Of a stretch of DNA of 12,612 nucleotides, positions 6,276 to 12,612 are shown in pieces. Position 1 is the stretch's first letter. Every line of letters begins with the position of its first letter. The stretch comes from an uncultured Alphaproteobacteria bacterium (GTDB taxonomy: Bacteria > Pseudomonadota > Alphaproteobacteria > Caulobacterales > Parvularculaceae): positions 1 to 12,612 of the forward strand of contig CALAZI010000019.1 in the NCBI GenBank assembly GCA_937895955.1, given 5' to 3'. The notes below the pieces were generated by a model. The model saw only the letters and a program-made list of their open reading frames with translations, was not told the DNA's origin and did no database searches. A program made the translations under genes and the position numbers.

Positions 6276-6650
6276 TCAATTCACATATTTGCCGAAAATC
6301 AGTTCACTCAAATATGTAAGGAGCGCAAGCGCGAGCGTTCCCCATACGATAATAATAAGCCCGTCGGAGCCAAGCGACACGACCCCAAAACCGATCAGCA
6401 AAACGCCGACGCCGCCAGCGATAAAGATCGGTCCGGAATAATAACAATGTCGCCTTCGACATCGTCTTGCGTTTAATACACACGCAAGACCCATCCAGAA
6501 AAACGAACCGCTCATCATCATGAGGATAATTGGCTTGGAAACGATCCCGCTCATGAAGTTCGTTGAAAACAAAATCGCGAGCGGCAGCCCCCATGACCAA
6601 AAGAAAGGCAACGGCTTGACGGCGTGATCGTTTCTCGTTGCGTCAACCAC
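6276..6650 (-). CDS. Small four-helix membrane protein with cysteine loop, mer-operon associated
   Basis: This 124-residue inner-membrane protein has four predicted membrane segments (about 16-36, 39-58, 72-93, 97-117). The start is GTG at 6650 with GGGAGGG about 6 bp upstream, overlapping the end of the preceding gene by 8 bp. The K-P-L-P-F-F-W-S-W-G-L-P opening and the A-C-V-L-N-A-R-R-C-R-R-R-H-C-Y stretch match a family often seen beside merT and GDCCVxC genes, to my recollection without an assigned function. Cys57, Cys64 and Cys69 sit in or next to the loop between segments 2 and 3. That loop is strongly basic and so probably faces the cytoplasm, suited to a soft-metal relay. A role in mercury or other thiophilic-metal handling is inferred from context. 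Confidence 0.82.
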   Translation of the reverse strand: MVDATRNDHAVKPLPFFWSWGLPLAILFSTNFMSGIVSKPIILMMMSGSFFWMGLACVLNARRCRRRHCYYSGPIFIAGGVGVLLIGFGVVSLGSDGLIIIVWGTLALALLTYLSELIFGKYVN

Positions 6651-6855
6651 AACACGCCCTCCCAGCCTGTATGGGCGGACATTTCACATCGCCATAGGAG
6701 CAGTAAACGCAGCAATCGCCCAGCTTCGGTTTCAGGACGGCGCCACACCCCTTGCAATCGTAAAACCACTGACACGCATCAGTCGGCATTTCGTCGTTAG
6801 ACTGATGCCCGCATTCAGGACAGGTGATGGTCGATTTTAAAATGACCTTGCTCAT
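6643..6855 (-). CDS. GDCCVxC domain-containing small cysteine-rich protein
   Basis: This 70-residue cytoplasmic protein contains eleven cysteines. It has two CxxC knuckles, C-P-E-C (12-15) and C-K-G-C (34-37), and the namesake G-D-C-C-V-Y-C (47-53). Y-G-D-V-K-C-P-P-I-Q follows, with a terminal C-C-G. The fold is probably a zinc-ribbon-like metal site. Members occur repeatedly in operons with MerT-type transporters, and the likely job is binding or passing Hg(II) or a similar thiophilic metal in the cytoplasm, although this is not biochemically established to my knowledge. The ATG overlaps the merT stop as ATGA (6852-6855), and the last codons overlap the next gene. All three genes are thus tightly coupled. 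Confidence 0.9.
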   Translation of the reverse strand: MSKVILKSTITCPECGHQSNDEMPTDACQWFYDCKGCGAVLKPKLGDCCVYCSYGDVKCPPIQAGRACCG

Positions 6856-7217
6856 TGATTCACCCAGCGAAGCAATTGGGGTTCATAGAACGGCATGACG
6901 TAGGCGGCGACGATGAGCGCCGCCGCAAGGGCGAGCGTAATCACAACGCGCTTGCCGGGCCTCCTCCCCTTCCAGAATGCCGCGACAATCGCCACGGCAA
7001 GCAGAATGACCGCCCCGCCCATGAAATATTGTTGAAATCGCGCAAAGAAGGCGAGCTTGCCGACCAGGGCCGCGCTGACGCCAAGATTGATCAGGATGAG
7101 CGGCAATACGCAACATGACGCGCCGATGAGCGCCCCCAGGCCCGAAAAGGCCCCGCCGCCGGCGAACCATCCGCCTCTCCTGCTCGCTTTCGTTTTATTC
7201 GGGTCTTCACTCGTCAT
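6852..7217 (-). CDS. merT: MerT-like mercuric transporter with a single cysteine pair
   Basis: MerT carries Hg(II) across the inner membrane through paired cysteines. This 121-residue protein has three membrane segments (about 29-53, 65-83, 90-109). The first contains G-A-S-C-C-V-L-P-L with Cys35-Cys36, which matches the metal-accepting pair of MerT. The second pair, found in classical MerT in the cytoplasmic loop between segments 2 and 3, is absent: that loop reads W-K-G-R-R-P-G-K and there are no other cysteines. ATG codons lie at 7217, 7226 and 7280. I choose 7217 because the MerR-type promoter (-10 at 7225-7230) would start transcription there, and the longer forms would begin inside or upstream of the promoter. 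No merP is present. It is divergent from merR and heads a three-gene operon. Confidence 0.85.
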   Translation of the reverse strand: MTSEDPNKTKASRRGGWFAGGGAFSGLGALIGASCCVLPLILINLGVSAALVGKLAFFARFQQYFMGGAVILLAVAIVAAFWKGRRPGKRVVITLALAAALIVAAYVMPFYEPQLLRWVNQ

Positions 7218-7224
7218 GCGGTTC

Positions 7225-7255
7225 ATCGTAACTTCTGTAGTCGCTACAGGATCAA
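7225..7255 (-). promoter_or_regulatory. MerR-type promoter/operator of the merT operon
   Basis: On the minus strand TTGATC (-35, 7255-7250) and TACGAT (-10, 7230-7225) are separated by exactly 19 bp, the over-long spacer that MerR-family activators correct by distorting the DNA. The spacer contains the perfect dyad CTGTAG-CGA-CTACAG, the expected MerR dimer site. The predicted start point falls about 7 bp past the -10, at the ATG at 7217, which implies a leaderless merT message. The same site can repress merR, which starts at 7261 on the other strand. Confidence 0.88.
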
Positions 7256-7260
7256 GGGTG

Positions 7261-7659
7261 ATGGACCAATTCAGTCTCACAATCGGGAAGCTGAGCGATC
7301 AAACCGGCGTGAAGGTCGAGACCATCCGCTATTATGAAAAAATCGGATTGATGCCCGCGCCGCCGCGGACGCAAAGCGGGCGCAGACTCTATGACGGCGC
7401 CCTCGCCGACCGGCTGTGCTTCATCCGGCGCGGACGCGAACTCGGGTTTTCGCTCGATGATATCCGTGCGCTCCTGGGGCTGGAGGACCGAAAACCCACT
7501 TGCGCAGAAGTCTTCGAAATCACCTCCACGCATGTGGAGATGATCCGGACGAAGATATCGGATCTGAAAAAGCTCGAACGCACCCTTTCGACGGTCGCCA
7601 AAGGCTGCAGCCGTAACAGGACGCCCGATTGCGCGATCATCAAGACGCTGTTCTCCTGA
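7261..7659 (+). CDS. merR: MerR-family metal-responsive regulator, mercury type
   Basis: This 132-residue transcription activator of the MerR family has an N-terminal winged HTH (T-I-G-K-L-S-D-Q-T-G-V-K-V-E-T-I-R-Y-Y-E, 7-26) with R-R-L-Y, a long dimerisation helix and a C-terminal metal loop. Three cysteines, Cys81, Cys116 and Cys124, correspond to Cys82, Cys117 and Cys126 of Tn501 MerR, which bind Hg(II) as a trigonal site. The C-terminal spacing is one residue shorter, as in CueR-like loops, so the effector is probably Hg(II) but another soft metal cannot be excluded. ATG 7261 follows an AAGGG sequence 4-8 bp upstream. It diverges from the merT operon, and the shared promoter dyad is its expected target. 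Confidence 0.9.
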   Translation: MDQFSLTIGKLSDQTGVKVETIRYYEKIGLMPAPPRTQSGRRLYDGALADRLCFIRRGRELGFSLDDIRALLGLEDRKPTCAEVFEITSTHVEMIRTKISDLKKLERTLSTVAKGCSRNRTPDCAIIKTLFS

Positions 7660-7841
7660 GAGGCTTGAGAAAAGGTGTCTTGGGCTGTCATGGGCAGCGG
7701 CTTGTCCCACGCTTTTTCTGCGGTCCCGCAGCGCTTTAGCTGCGCCCGTCTCTCTGCCGGAAGTAGTGAATTTGGTGCTTTAATAATTCATGAAATTAAT
7801 GGTAATTAACCCCCACCACGCGATTATCATAAACTCCACCC

Positions 7842-7870
7842 TTGCAACGACTTTGAAAGTCTCCTATTTT
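7842..7870 (+). promoter_or_regulatory. Promoter and dyad operator of the AbiE pair
   Basis: TTGCAA (7842-7847) and TATTTT (7865-7870) are 17 bp apart, a good sigma-70 type promoter. The spacer holds the perfect dyad GACTTT-G-AAAGTC (7849-7861), well placed for repression by AbiEi, which is known to autoregulate through inverted repeats in its promoter. The start point should fall at about 7877-7878, on the ATG of abiEi, and no Shine-Dalgarno is seen, so the message is probably leaderless. An AT-rich stretch (about 7777-7810) with TTAAT/ATTAA words lies just upstream. Nothing else is seen in 7660-7841. Confidence 0.7.
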
Positions 7871-7877
7871 ATTGGCT

Positions 7878-8714
7878 ATGGCCCAACAACGCCAGGAACG
7901 ATTAAAGCCCCTGCTCGACGACTTGCCGCCCGGCTATGTCGCCGACGCCGCCTGGCTGACCGCGCGCGGCATCGACCGCAAATCGATCCTGCAATATGAG
8001 CAACGCGGCTGGCTCGAAAAGCTCGCCCGCGGCGTCTACCGCAGGCCTGACACGCACCGCGATGTCAGCGCCGGCGACTGGCGCCGCCTCGTTCTCTCCC
8101 TGCAGCGGATCATGGAATACGAGGTCCATGTGGGCGGACGGACCGCCCTGTCGCTACACGGCTTTGACCACTATCTGAGCCTCGGCGCCGAGACGCCGCC
8201 GGTCTATCTCTATGGCGATGTTCCGTCATGGCTTGCGCGGCTGCCGAACGCGGACCGGTTCGAAACGAGAACCCTGAGCCTCTTCGGCGGATCCAAAACC
8301 GGCGTCGACGGCATAGGCGACGAAGAGCAAACATCCACGCCGCCACGACAACTGAACGATCTCGTCGTCTCAACGCCTGAACGGGCGATCCTCGAAATGC
8401 TGAACGAGCTGCCGGCGAATGAAAGCTTTCACAATGTCGATGCGATATTCGAAAGCCTCGCCAATCTGCGCCCGCGCCTTCTCGAAGCCCTGCTCAAAGA
8501 GTGCCGCAGCGTGAAAGCAAAACGCCTGTTCTTCGTCTTCGCCGACAGCCAAGACCACGCCTGGCGACAATATCTAAACCCGGACGACTTCGATCTCGGC
8601 TCCGGCCCCCGTGCGCTCGTTGACGGCGGACGGCTGCATCCGCGCTACGACATCACCGTGCCGCCAGAGCTGATAGACGGTAAGGAAAGGGACGAGTCTG
8701 ACGATGGCCCGTGA
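7878..8714 (+). CDS. abiEi: AbiEi family antitoxin (type IV toxin-antitoxin)
   Basis: This is the antitoxin and autorepressor of the AbiE system. The protein has 278 residues from ATG 7878; a TTG two codons earlier is less likely. The N-terminal winged-helix domain (about 1-75) shows the AbiEi arrangement of L-T-A-R-G-I-D-R-K-S-I-L-Q-Y-E-Q-R-G-W followed by G-V-Y-R-R-P. The next segment, with H-V-G-G-R-T-A-L-S-L-H-G, is the common AbiEi C-terminal domain start, and S-T-P-E-R-A-I-L-E-M-L matches its later conserved box. In characterised systems AbiEi does not bind the toxin but represses the operon and counteracts the toxin indirectly. Its stop lies 11 bp inside the start of abiEii, so the two are translationally coupled. 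Family assignment is firm. Confidence 0.9.
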   Translation: MAQQRQERLKPLLDDLPPGYVADAAWLTARGIDRKSILQYEQRGWLEKLARGVYRRPDTHRDVSAGDWRRLVLSLQRIMEYEVHVGGRTALSLHGFDHYLSLGAETPPVYLYGDVPSWLARLPNADRFETRTLSLFGGSKTGVDGIGDEEQTSTPPRQLNDLVVSTPERAILEMLNELPANESFHNVDAIFESLANLRPRLLEALLKECRSVKAKRLFFVFADSQDHAWRQYLNPDDFDLGSGPRALVDGGRLHPRYDITVPPELIDGKERDESDDGP

Positions 8715-9621
8715 AAGCTATCTCGCGCAGGTGCGGCTCTTGATGCGCCTCCTGCCCATCGTCTCGACTGAATCCGCCTTCGCCCTCAAGGGCGGCACGG
8801 CGATCAATCTATTCTATCGCGAAATGCCGCGCCTCTCCGTCGATATCGATCTCGCCTATCTGCCCATTGAAGAACGAGCGACATCGTTACACGCCATCGA
8901 CGCTGCGTTCGACCGAATCATGGCGCGAATGAACAAACTGCCAGGCGTCACCGCAACACGAATCGCCGGGGGCGGCGGCGGCGATACGCGCATCCTGGCG
9001 AATGCGGACGGCGTGACCGTTAAAATCGAAACCTCGCCGGTAATGCGCGGCGCCATCGGCAAACCGCGACTGATGCGCACCACCGACGCTGTCGAGGACG
9101 CCTTCGGATTTGTTGCAACAAATGTTCTGGCGTTCGATGATCTTTACGCGGGAAAACTGCACGCGGCGCTCGACCGCCAGCATCCGCGCGACCTGTTCGA
9201 CGTCAAACTTCTTTATGAAAACGAAGGCCTCACGGACGATCTCTTCCGCGCCTTTCTCGTCTACGCCGCCTGCTCCAGCCGCCCCATGCATGAACTGCTG
9301 GCGCCAAATGAAAAAGACATTGCTGAGGACTTCGCGCGCGAGTTCGCCGGCATGACGGCTGAACCGGTCGACCTCGACGCTCTTCTCTCCGCGCGAAAAC
9401 GAATGCTCGGCGATATCCAAGCCCGCCTCAATGGAGACGTCGCTGAATTCCTGCGCACGCTGCAAGCGGCCGGGCCTGACTTCACACTCATCGGCCTGCC
9501 GCAGGCCGCGGACCTGCCGGCGATTAAATGGAAACTTTTGAACCTGAAAAAATTGATGGCAGACAATCTGGATAAGTATCGAGCGCAAAGCGAGGCGCTG
9601 AACACTATCATCCGGAATTGA
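8704..9621 (+). CDS. abiEii: AbiEii family nucleotidyltransferase toxin
   Basis: This is the toxin of a type IV toxin-antitoxin system that can abort phage infection and stabilise mobile elements. The 305-residue protein is a DNA polymerase-beta-like nucleotidyltransferase. Motif I is L-K-G-G-T-A-I-N-L-F (28-37), followed by the metal-binding D-I-D (47-49). Motif III is P-R-D-L-F-D-V-K-L-L (161-170), with Lys151 just before it in Y-A-G-K-L. The C-terminal N-L-K-K-L segment resembles motif IV. All catalytic residues expected for activity are present, so it looks intact. It overlaps abiEi by 11 bp and converges on the P-type ATPase gene, whose stop is 105 bp away. I saw no convincing terminator between the two. 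Confidence 0.92.
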   Translation: MARESYLAQVRLLMRLLPIVSTESAFALKGGTAINLFYREMPRLSVDIDLAYLPIEERATSLHAIDAAFDRIMARMNKLPGVTATRIAGGGGGDTRILANADGVTVKIETSPVMRGAIGKPRLMRTTDAVEDAFGFVATNVLAFDDLYAGKLHAALDRQHPRDLFDVKLLYENEGLTDDLFRAFLVYAACSSRPMHELLAPNEKDIAEDFAREFAGMTAEPVDLDALLSARKRMLGDIQARLNGDVAEFLRTLQAAGPDFTLIGLPQAADLPAIKWKLLNLKKLMADNLDKYRAQSEALNTIIRN

Positions 9622-9726
9622 GAGCGGCGGCGCCTTCTTGTGCGAACAACCTCTACCTCACCGGACAAATCATGCCGGTCAGTACATCTGTAGCGTCTCT
9701 ATTGGCAATATTGTTGCACATTATTA

Positions 9727-11778
9727 TCAGTTCACCGACTGCTCCACGGACCAAAGATCGCCATTCAGATATGTCGTCTTTTTTGGTTCGTTGTACGCCA
9801 ATAATCGTAATGCATTTGCGACGACAATGAGCGTCGATCCCTCATGCACCAGAACAGCTGGCCCGATGCCAAGTCCGAAAAGCGTTGCAGGGATAAGAAC
9901 GGCAACAATGCCCAGACTGACCCAAAGGTTTTGACGGATCGTTCGGCTGGTCGCGCGGCTCAGTCCGACGGCGAATGGCAGCGTTTCAAGATCATCCGCC
10001 ATAAGAGCGACATCGGCCGTTTCGAGCGCCACATCCGAGCCGGCTGCGCCCATAGCGACGCCAACGGTTGCGTTCGCCATGGCTGGCGCATCATTTACGC
10101 CGTCGCCGACCATGGCGACGCCGCCTGATTCTTTTAGATCCTTGATTTTCTCGACCTTATCGTCGGGCATAAGATCGCCGAAGGCGTGATCGAGACCAAC
10201 TTCGCGCGCAATCGCGTCCGCGACTTGTTGATTATCGCCCGAAATCATCATCATTTTCGAAACGCCGATATCGCGCAGGCGTTGGATCACACGCCTGGCG
10301 GCGGAGCGCGGCGTGTCCATCAAGCCCAGAGCGCCAAGATACGCATCGCCCCGCCGGACAATCATCGTTGTCCGCCCCCGCGCCGACATGCTCTTGACGG
10401 TCACGCGAAGATCGTCCGGCAGCGGCGTTCCATTTGTCTCAGTAAAGAGAGCCGTTTTTCCGATGTGAACGAGTTCGTCATTCAATCGCGCGGAAACGCC
10501 TTTGCCAGTGATGCTCTTGAACTCCGTCGCATTGCGTTCAATGGCTCCCATTCGTTCTTTGACATCGCGGACGATCGCCTCGGCGAGCGGATGGTCGCTT
10601 AACGCTTCAACAGCGGCAGCGACGCGAAGAAGCTCCGTTTCCGTTACGCCGGCGACTGGCGTGATTTCAACGAGCTTCGGCTCTCCGGATGTGAGCGTAC
10701 CCGTCTTGTCGAATGCAATTGAATCAAGCCGCCCTAGCGCTTCAAGCGGCGCGCCGCCCTTGATCAGCACGCCGCCGCGTGCGGCGCGGGCGATGCCGCT
10801 GAGGATTGCGCTGGGCGTTGCGATGGCGAGCGCGCAAGGACTAGCTGCGACCAACACCGCCATCGACCGGTAAAAACTTTGCGCGGGGTCTTCGTCGAGA
10901 AAGAGCCATGACAAAGCCGTGATAAAGGCCAGCATGACGACGCATGGAACAAACACCTTCTCAAACTTCTTGGTGAAGCTTTGCGTCGGCGATTGCCTGG
11001 TTTCAGCGGCGCTGACCATATCGATAACGCGGGCCAGCGTCGTTTCAGAGGCTCGCCGGGTCACCTGAATTTCGAGGCTTCCGGCGCCGTTAATCGAACC
11101 GGCAAAGACCTTGTGCGCCGGTTTGATTTTGTCGGGATTGTCAGCTGCTTCGCTGCTATCTTTCACAGGCGACTTATCGGCCGGGGCGCTTTCGCCCGTA
11201 ATGGGAGCCTGATTGACGCTGCTTTCGCCCTTGATGACGAACCCGTCGGCGGGAATACGCTCGTTCGAGCGAACGATTACAATGTCGCCTGGTTTCAATT
11301 CGTCGACGGGTACTTTCGTTTCCCTCCCGTCCCGGCGAACGAGCGCCTCCTCAGGCGCAAGATCGGCGAGCGCTGATATGGCGTTACGGGCTCTCGCCAT
11401 CGCGTAATTTTCAAGGGCGTGGCCGATGCTGAACAGAAACAGGAGGAACGCGCCCTCCGCCCATTCGCCGAGGACAGCCGCGCCGCCTGCGGCGACGAGC
11501 ATAAGAAAGTCGATCTCAAATTTGCCGTGTGAAACTTTTCCGATTGCTTCTTTCAGCGTGAAATACCCGCCGAAAAAATATGCAGCCAATAACAAGCCAA
11601 ACGCAACGCCGTCAGGCATCGCCGATATTTTCGGCCCGAGCCAGCCAGCAAAAAGTGCGGCGCCGCACATTAACGAGAAGACGAGTTCAGCCCTGCCGTC
11701 CAACAAGCTGTTTAGCCAATCGTCGTGCTGATGCTTGTCTTGCGTGGCTTTGTCGGTCGGCCGGCTTGTTTTATTCAC
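9727..11778 (-). CDS. P1B-4-type heavy-metal translocating P-type ATPase
   Basis: This inner-membrane efflux ATPase has 683 residues from GTG 11778. An AGAGG sequence lies 10 bp upstream; a TTG at 11802 would add eight residues. The A domain contains T-G-E-S (194-197), the phosphorylation site is D-K-T-G-T (357-361), the P1B hallmark H-P lies at 396-397 and the hinge G-D-G-V-N-D-A-P at 558-565. The transport site reads S-P-C (313-315) in the sixth helix and H-E-G-S-T (645-649) near the C-terminus, the combination of the P1B-4 (CoaT/CtpD) group, which exports Co, Ni, Fe or Zn. There is no N-terminal HMA domain, only a short polar head with K-H-Q-H. About 20 extra residues follow TGES, as in some members of the group. 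The substrate metal is inferred. Confidence 0.92.
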   Translation of the reverse strand: MNKTSRPTDKATQDKHQHDDWLNSLLDGRAELVFSLMCGAALFAGWLGPKISAMPDGVAFGLLLAAYFFGGYFTLKEAIGKVSHGKFEIDFLMLVAAGGAAVLGEWAEGAFLLFLFSIGHALENYAMARARNAISALADLAPEEALVRRDGRETKVPVDELKPGDIVIVRSNERIPADGFVIKGESSVNQAPITGESAPADKSPVKDSSEAADNPDKIKPAHKVFAGSINGAGSLEIQVTRRASETTLARVIDMVSAAETRQSPTQSFTKKFEKVFVPCVVMLAFITALSWLFLDEDPAQSFYRSMAVLVAASPCALAIATPSAILSGIARAARGGVLIKGGAPLEALGRLDSIAFDKTGTLTSGEPKLVEITPVAGVTETELLRVAAAVEALSDHPLAEAIVRDVKERMGAIERNATEFKSITGKGVSARLNDELVHIGKTALFTETNGTPLPDDLRVTVKSMSARGRTTMIVRRGDAYLGALGLMDTPRSAARRVIQRLRDIGVSKMMMISGDNQQVADAIAREVGLDHAFGDLMPDDKVEKIKDLKESGGVAMVGDGVNDAPAMANATVGVAMGAAGSDVALETADVALMADDLETLPFAVGLSRATSRTIRQNLWVSLGIVAVLIPATLFGLGIGPAVLVHEGSTLIVVANALRLLAYNEPKKTTYLNGDLWSVEQSVN

Positions 11779-11860
11779 GGCAAAAAAACCTCTGTTGGGC
11801 AATTAAGTTAGGACAATGCAAGTAATGCGACCGGCAGGTGTGGAAGCGTTACCTTTATTG

Positions 11861-11909
11861 AAAAGAAACGGCGGAGCCGTCGGGCTTGGGGGACGAACCC
11901 GGCGGCTCC
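11861..11909 (-). terminator. Probable terminator of the RND/PII-like operon
   Basis: GGAGCCG (11873-11879) and CGGCTCC (11903-11909) pair perfectly, with an inner GGG/CCC stem (11882-11884 with 11898-11900) separated by a two-base mismatch. On the minus strand the hairpin is followed after a few bases by TTTCTTTT. It lies about 100 bp after the PII-like stop at 12010 and before the ATPase start, so the ATPase probably has its own promoter in 11780-11860. I could not assign that promoter with confidence. Confidence 0.6.
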
Positions 11910-12009
11910 TCTGGTTACGCCGGACGACTACACGCGCAGGAAGTTGGCGCTATCGCCCGCTCGCAATTCGAAATGACAAAGACGAACTGCGAGACCAGAT
12001 ACAAGTGAC

Positions 12010-12318
12010 TTAGATCGAAATTGCGGCCGTGATCTTGCTCACATAAATGAATCCCGATTCCTCCATATCGGTTTTCCCGTTAGCGCGTATCAGATCGGCG
12101 GCTTCGGAGAGCCGGTCGTCTTCGCAGACAAGCTCCAGCTTCACCTCGGTGATCACGCGATCGCCAAGCTCGGTTGAATATTGCTGTTCTTTTTCGTCGA
12201 GCGCTTTGACCATGCCTTTGACATCGACGGCGGTCATGTTCGTGAAACCGCCCTTGCGCAAAGCGCGGACGACGCTCGCCGCCCGGCTGCGATGAATGAA
12301 CGCCTTGATCTCAATCAT
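12010..12318 (-). CDS. PII-like signalling protein associated with RND metal efflux
   Basis: This 102-residue protein has the ferredoxin-like PII (GlnB) fold signature: M-I-E-I-K-A-F-I opening strand, V-V-x-A-L-x-x-x-G-F helix, a T-loop at about 34-54 and V-K-L-E-L-V-C-x-D-D (59-68). The T-loop lacks the canonical GlnB uridylylation tyrosine context. The B-loop, which in GlnB reads G-D-G-K-I, is replaced by G-K-T-D-M-E-E-S-G-F (81-90), so nucleotide binding may be altered. Such PII-like proteins are found beside heavy-metal RND pumps and are thought to tune or sense transport rather than nitrogen status. The start is ATG 12318, with AGGAGG 7 bp upstream. The RND permease stops 13 bp before, so they share an operon. 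Confidence 0.85.
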   Translation of the reverse strand: MIEIKAFIHRSRAASVVRALRKGGFTNMTAVDVKGMVKALDEKEQQYSTELGDRVITEVKLELVCEDDRLSEAADLIRANGKTDMEESGFIYVSKITAAISI

Positions 12319-12331
12319 GATGCGCCTCCTT

Positions 12332-12612
12332 TCATTCGGCTGCTTTTGCATGCGCGTCGGCGAGTTCGAGATCGCCTCGGGCCGGAGACGGCTCAGATTT
12401 CCGACCGCGCATTTCCATCCACTCATAAATGACCGGCAGGAGAATCAGCGTCAGCGCTGTCGAAGTCAGCAAACCGCCGACGACGACAGAGGCCAGAGGC
12501 CTTTGCGTCTCGGCCCCGACGCCGGTTGACACGAGCATCGGTATAAGGCCGAGAATGGCGACGCTCGCCGTCATCAGCACAGGCCGCAAGCGCAGTTCGG
12601 TGCCGCGCCGAA
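12332..12612 (-). CDS. CusA/CzcA-type heavy-metal RND efflux permease, C-terminal end
   Basis: Only the last 93 residues are in the window, and the frame is open to the right edge. The segment R-P-V-L-M-T-A, then L-G-L-I-P-M-L-V-S-T-G-x-G-A-E-x-Q-R-P-L-A, then V-V-V-G-G-L-L-T-S-T and L-P-V-I-Y, is the strongly conserved end of HME-RND pumps. It covers the last two membrane helices of the permease. These pumps sit in the inner membrane and with periplasmic adaptor and outer-membrane partners export Co/Zn/Cd or Cu/Ag. The substrate cannot be told from this part. The tail is polar and rich in Ala, Glu and Lys, without a cytoplasmic metal-binding domain. It is cotranscribed with the PII-like gene. 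Confidence 0.93.
   Translation of the reverse strand, partial: RRGTELRLRPVLMTASVAILGLIPMLVSTGVGAETQRPLASVVVGGLLTSTALTLILLPVIYEWMEMRGRKSEPSPARGDLELADAHAKAAE

Noticed and set aside
7681..7745. A terminator or small RNA after merR
   Set aside because: Several small dyads occur (for example CTGCGG-TC-CCGCAG at 7718-7731), but none combines a stable stem with a following T-tract on the plus strand; only a weak 4-bp stem precedes CTTTTT.
8887..9588. A 233-codon minus-strand open frame opposite abiEii
   Set aside because: Antisense shadow of a gene with intact nucleotidyltransferase motifs; no ribosome site or family resemblance.
11805..11835. Direct AATGC repeats near the ATPase start as a metal-regulator operator
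   Set aside because: Only two short copies with no symmetry and no cognate regulator next to them; likely chance.
11780..12009. A cobalamin or NiCo riboswitch upstream of the ATPase
   Set aside because: I could not match the conserved core of either riboswitch; the main hairpin is better explained as a terminator of the upstream operon.

Overview
The window is GC-rich DNA with strong use of GGCGCC-type words and gene families typical of Alphaproteobacteria. The relaxase/TraF/DUF736/ArdC/ParB set is of the kind found on plasmids and integrative conjugative elements of Hyphomicrobiales (Rhizobiales, including methylotrophs). The host order is an inference from gene content and composition. No ribosomal or housekeeping gene is present, so the window is accessory DNA: a conjugative-element module on the left joined to a metal-efflux and defence cargo region on the right.

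Left part (1-5828, all genes on the minus strand, listed in order of transcription from the right). An operon holds an ArdC-like antirestriction/metallopeptidase protein (4803-5828), a small unknown protein (4543-4806) and a long ParB/Spo0J-like protein (2845-4539). Then come a DUF736 protein with its own terminator (2094-2423), a translationally coupled pair of an excisionase-type HTH protein and a TraF-type S26 peptidase (1115-1878), and the N-terminal 318 residues of a VirD2/MobP-type relaxase (1-956) that runs out of the window. These genes process conjugating DNA, protect it on entry and mature the pilus.

The most unusual structure is a pair of very long imperfect inverted repeats, 5860-6053 and 2453-2671. 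Each ends about 30 bp upstream of a start codon (ardC-like and DUF736). They share an ATTCCCC outer end and a 12-bp core (CGGCGGGGGCGG). They resemble in design the single-stranded promoters (Frpo/ssi type) of plasmid leading regions and are the best candidate here for an undescribed regulatory system.

Middle (6060-7659). A merR-type regulator diverges from a compact operon of three overlapping genes: a MerT-like transporter with only one cysteine pair, a GDCCVxC small cysteine-rich protein and a small membrane protein with three cysteines. No merP or merA is visible. The shared intergenic region holds a textbook MerR promoter (19-bp spacer, 6-bp dyad), placed so that the merT transcript would begin at its start codon. 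A strong terminator at 6066-6084 closes the operon.

Right part (7842-12612). An AbiEi/AbiEii type IV toxin-antitoxin pair (plus strand) has a promoter whose spacer carries a 13-bp dyad and which also predicts a leaderless mRNA. Converging on it is a P1B-4-type heavy-metal ATPase (minus strand). Upstream of that lies a minus-strand operon with the C-terminal end of a CusA/CzcA-type RND efflux permease followed by a small PII-like protein. The cargo thus combines several metal-efflux routes with a phage-defence/maintenance module. No tRNA, rRNA, CRISPR array or transposase was seen.
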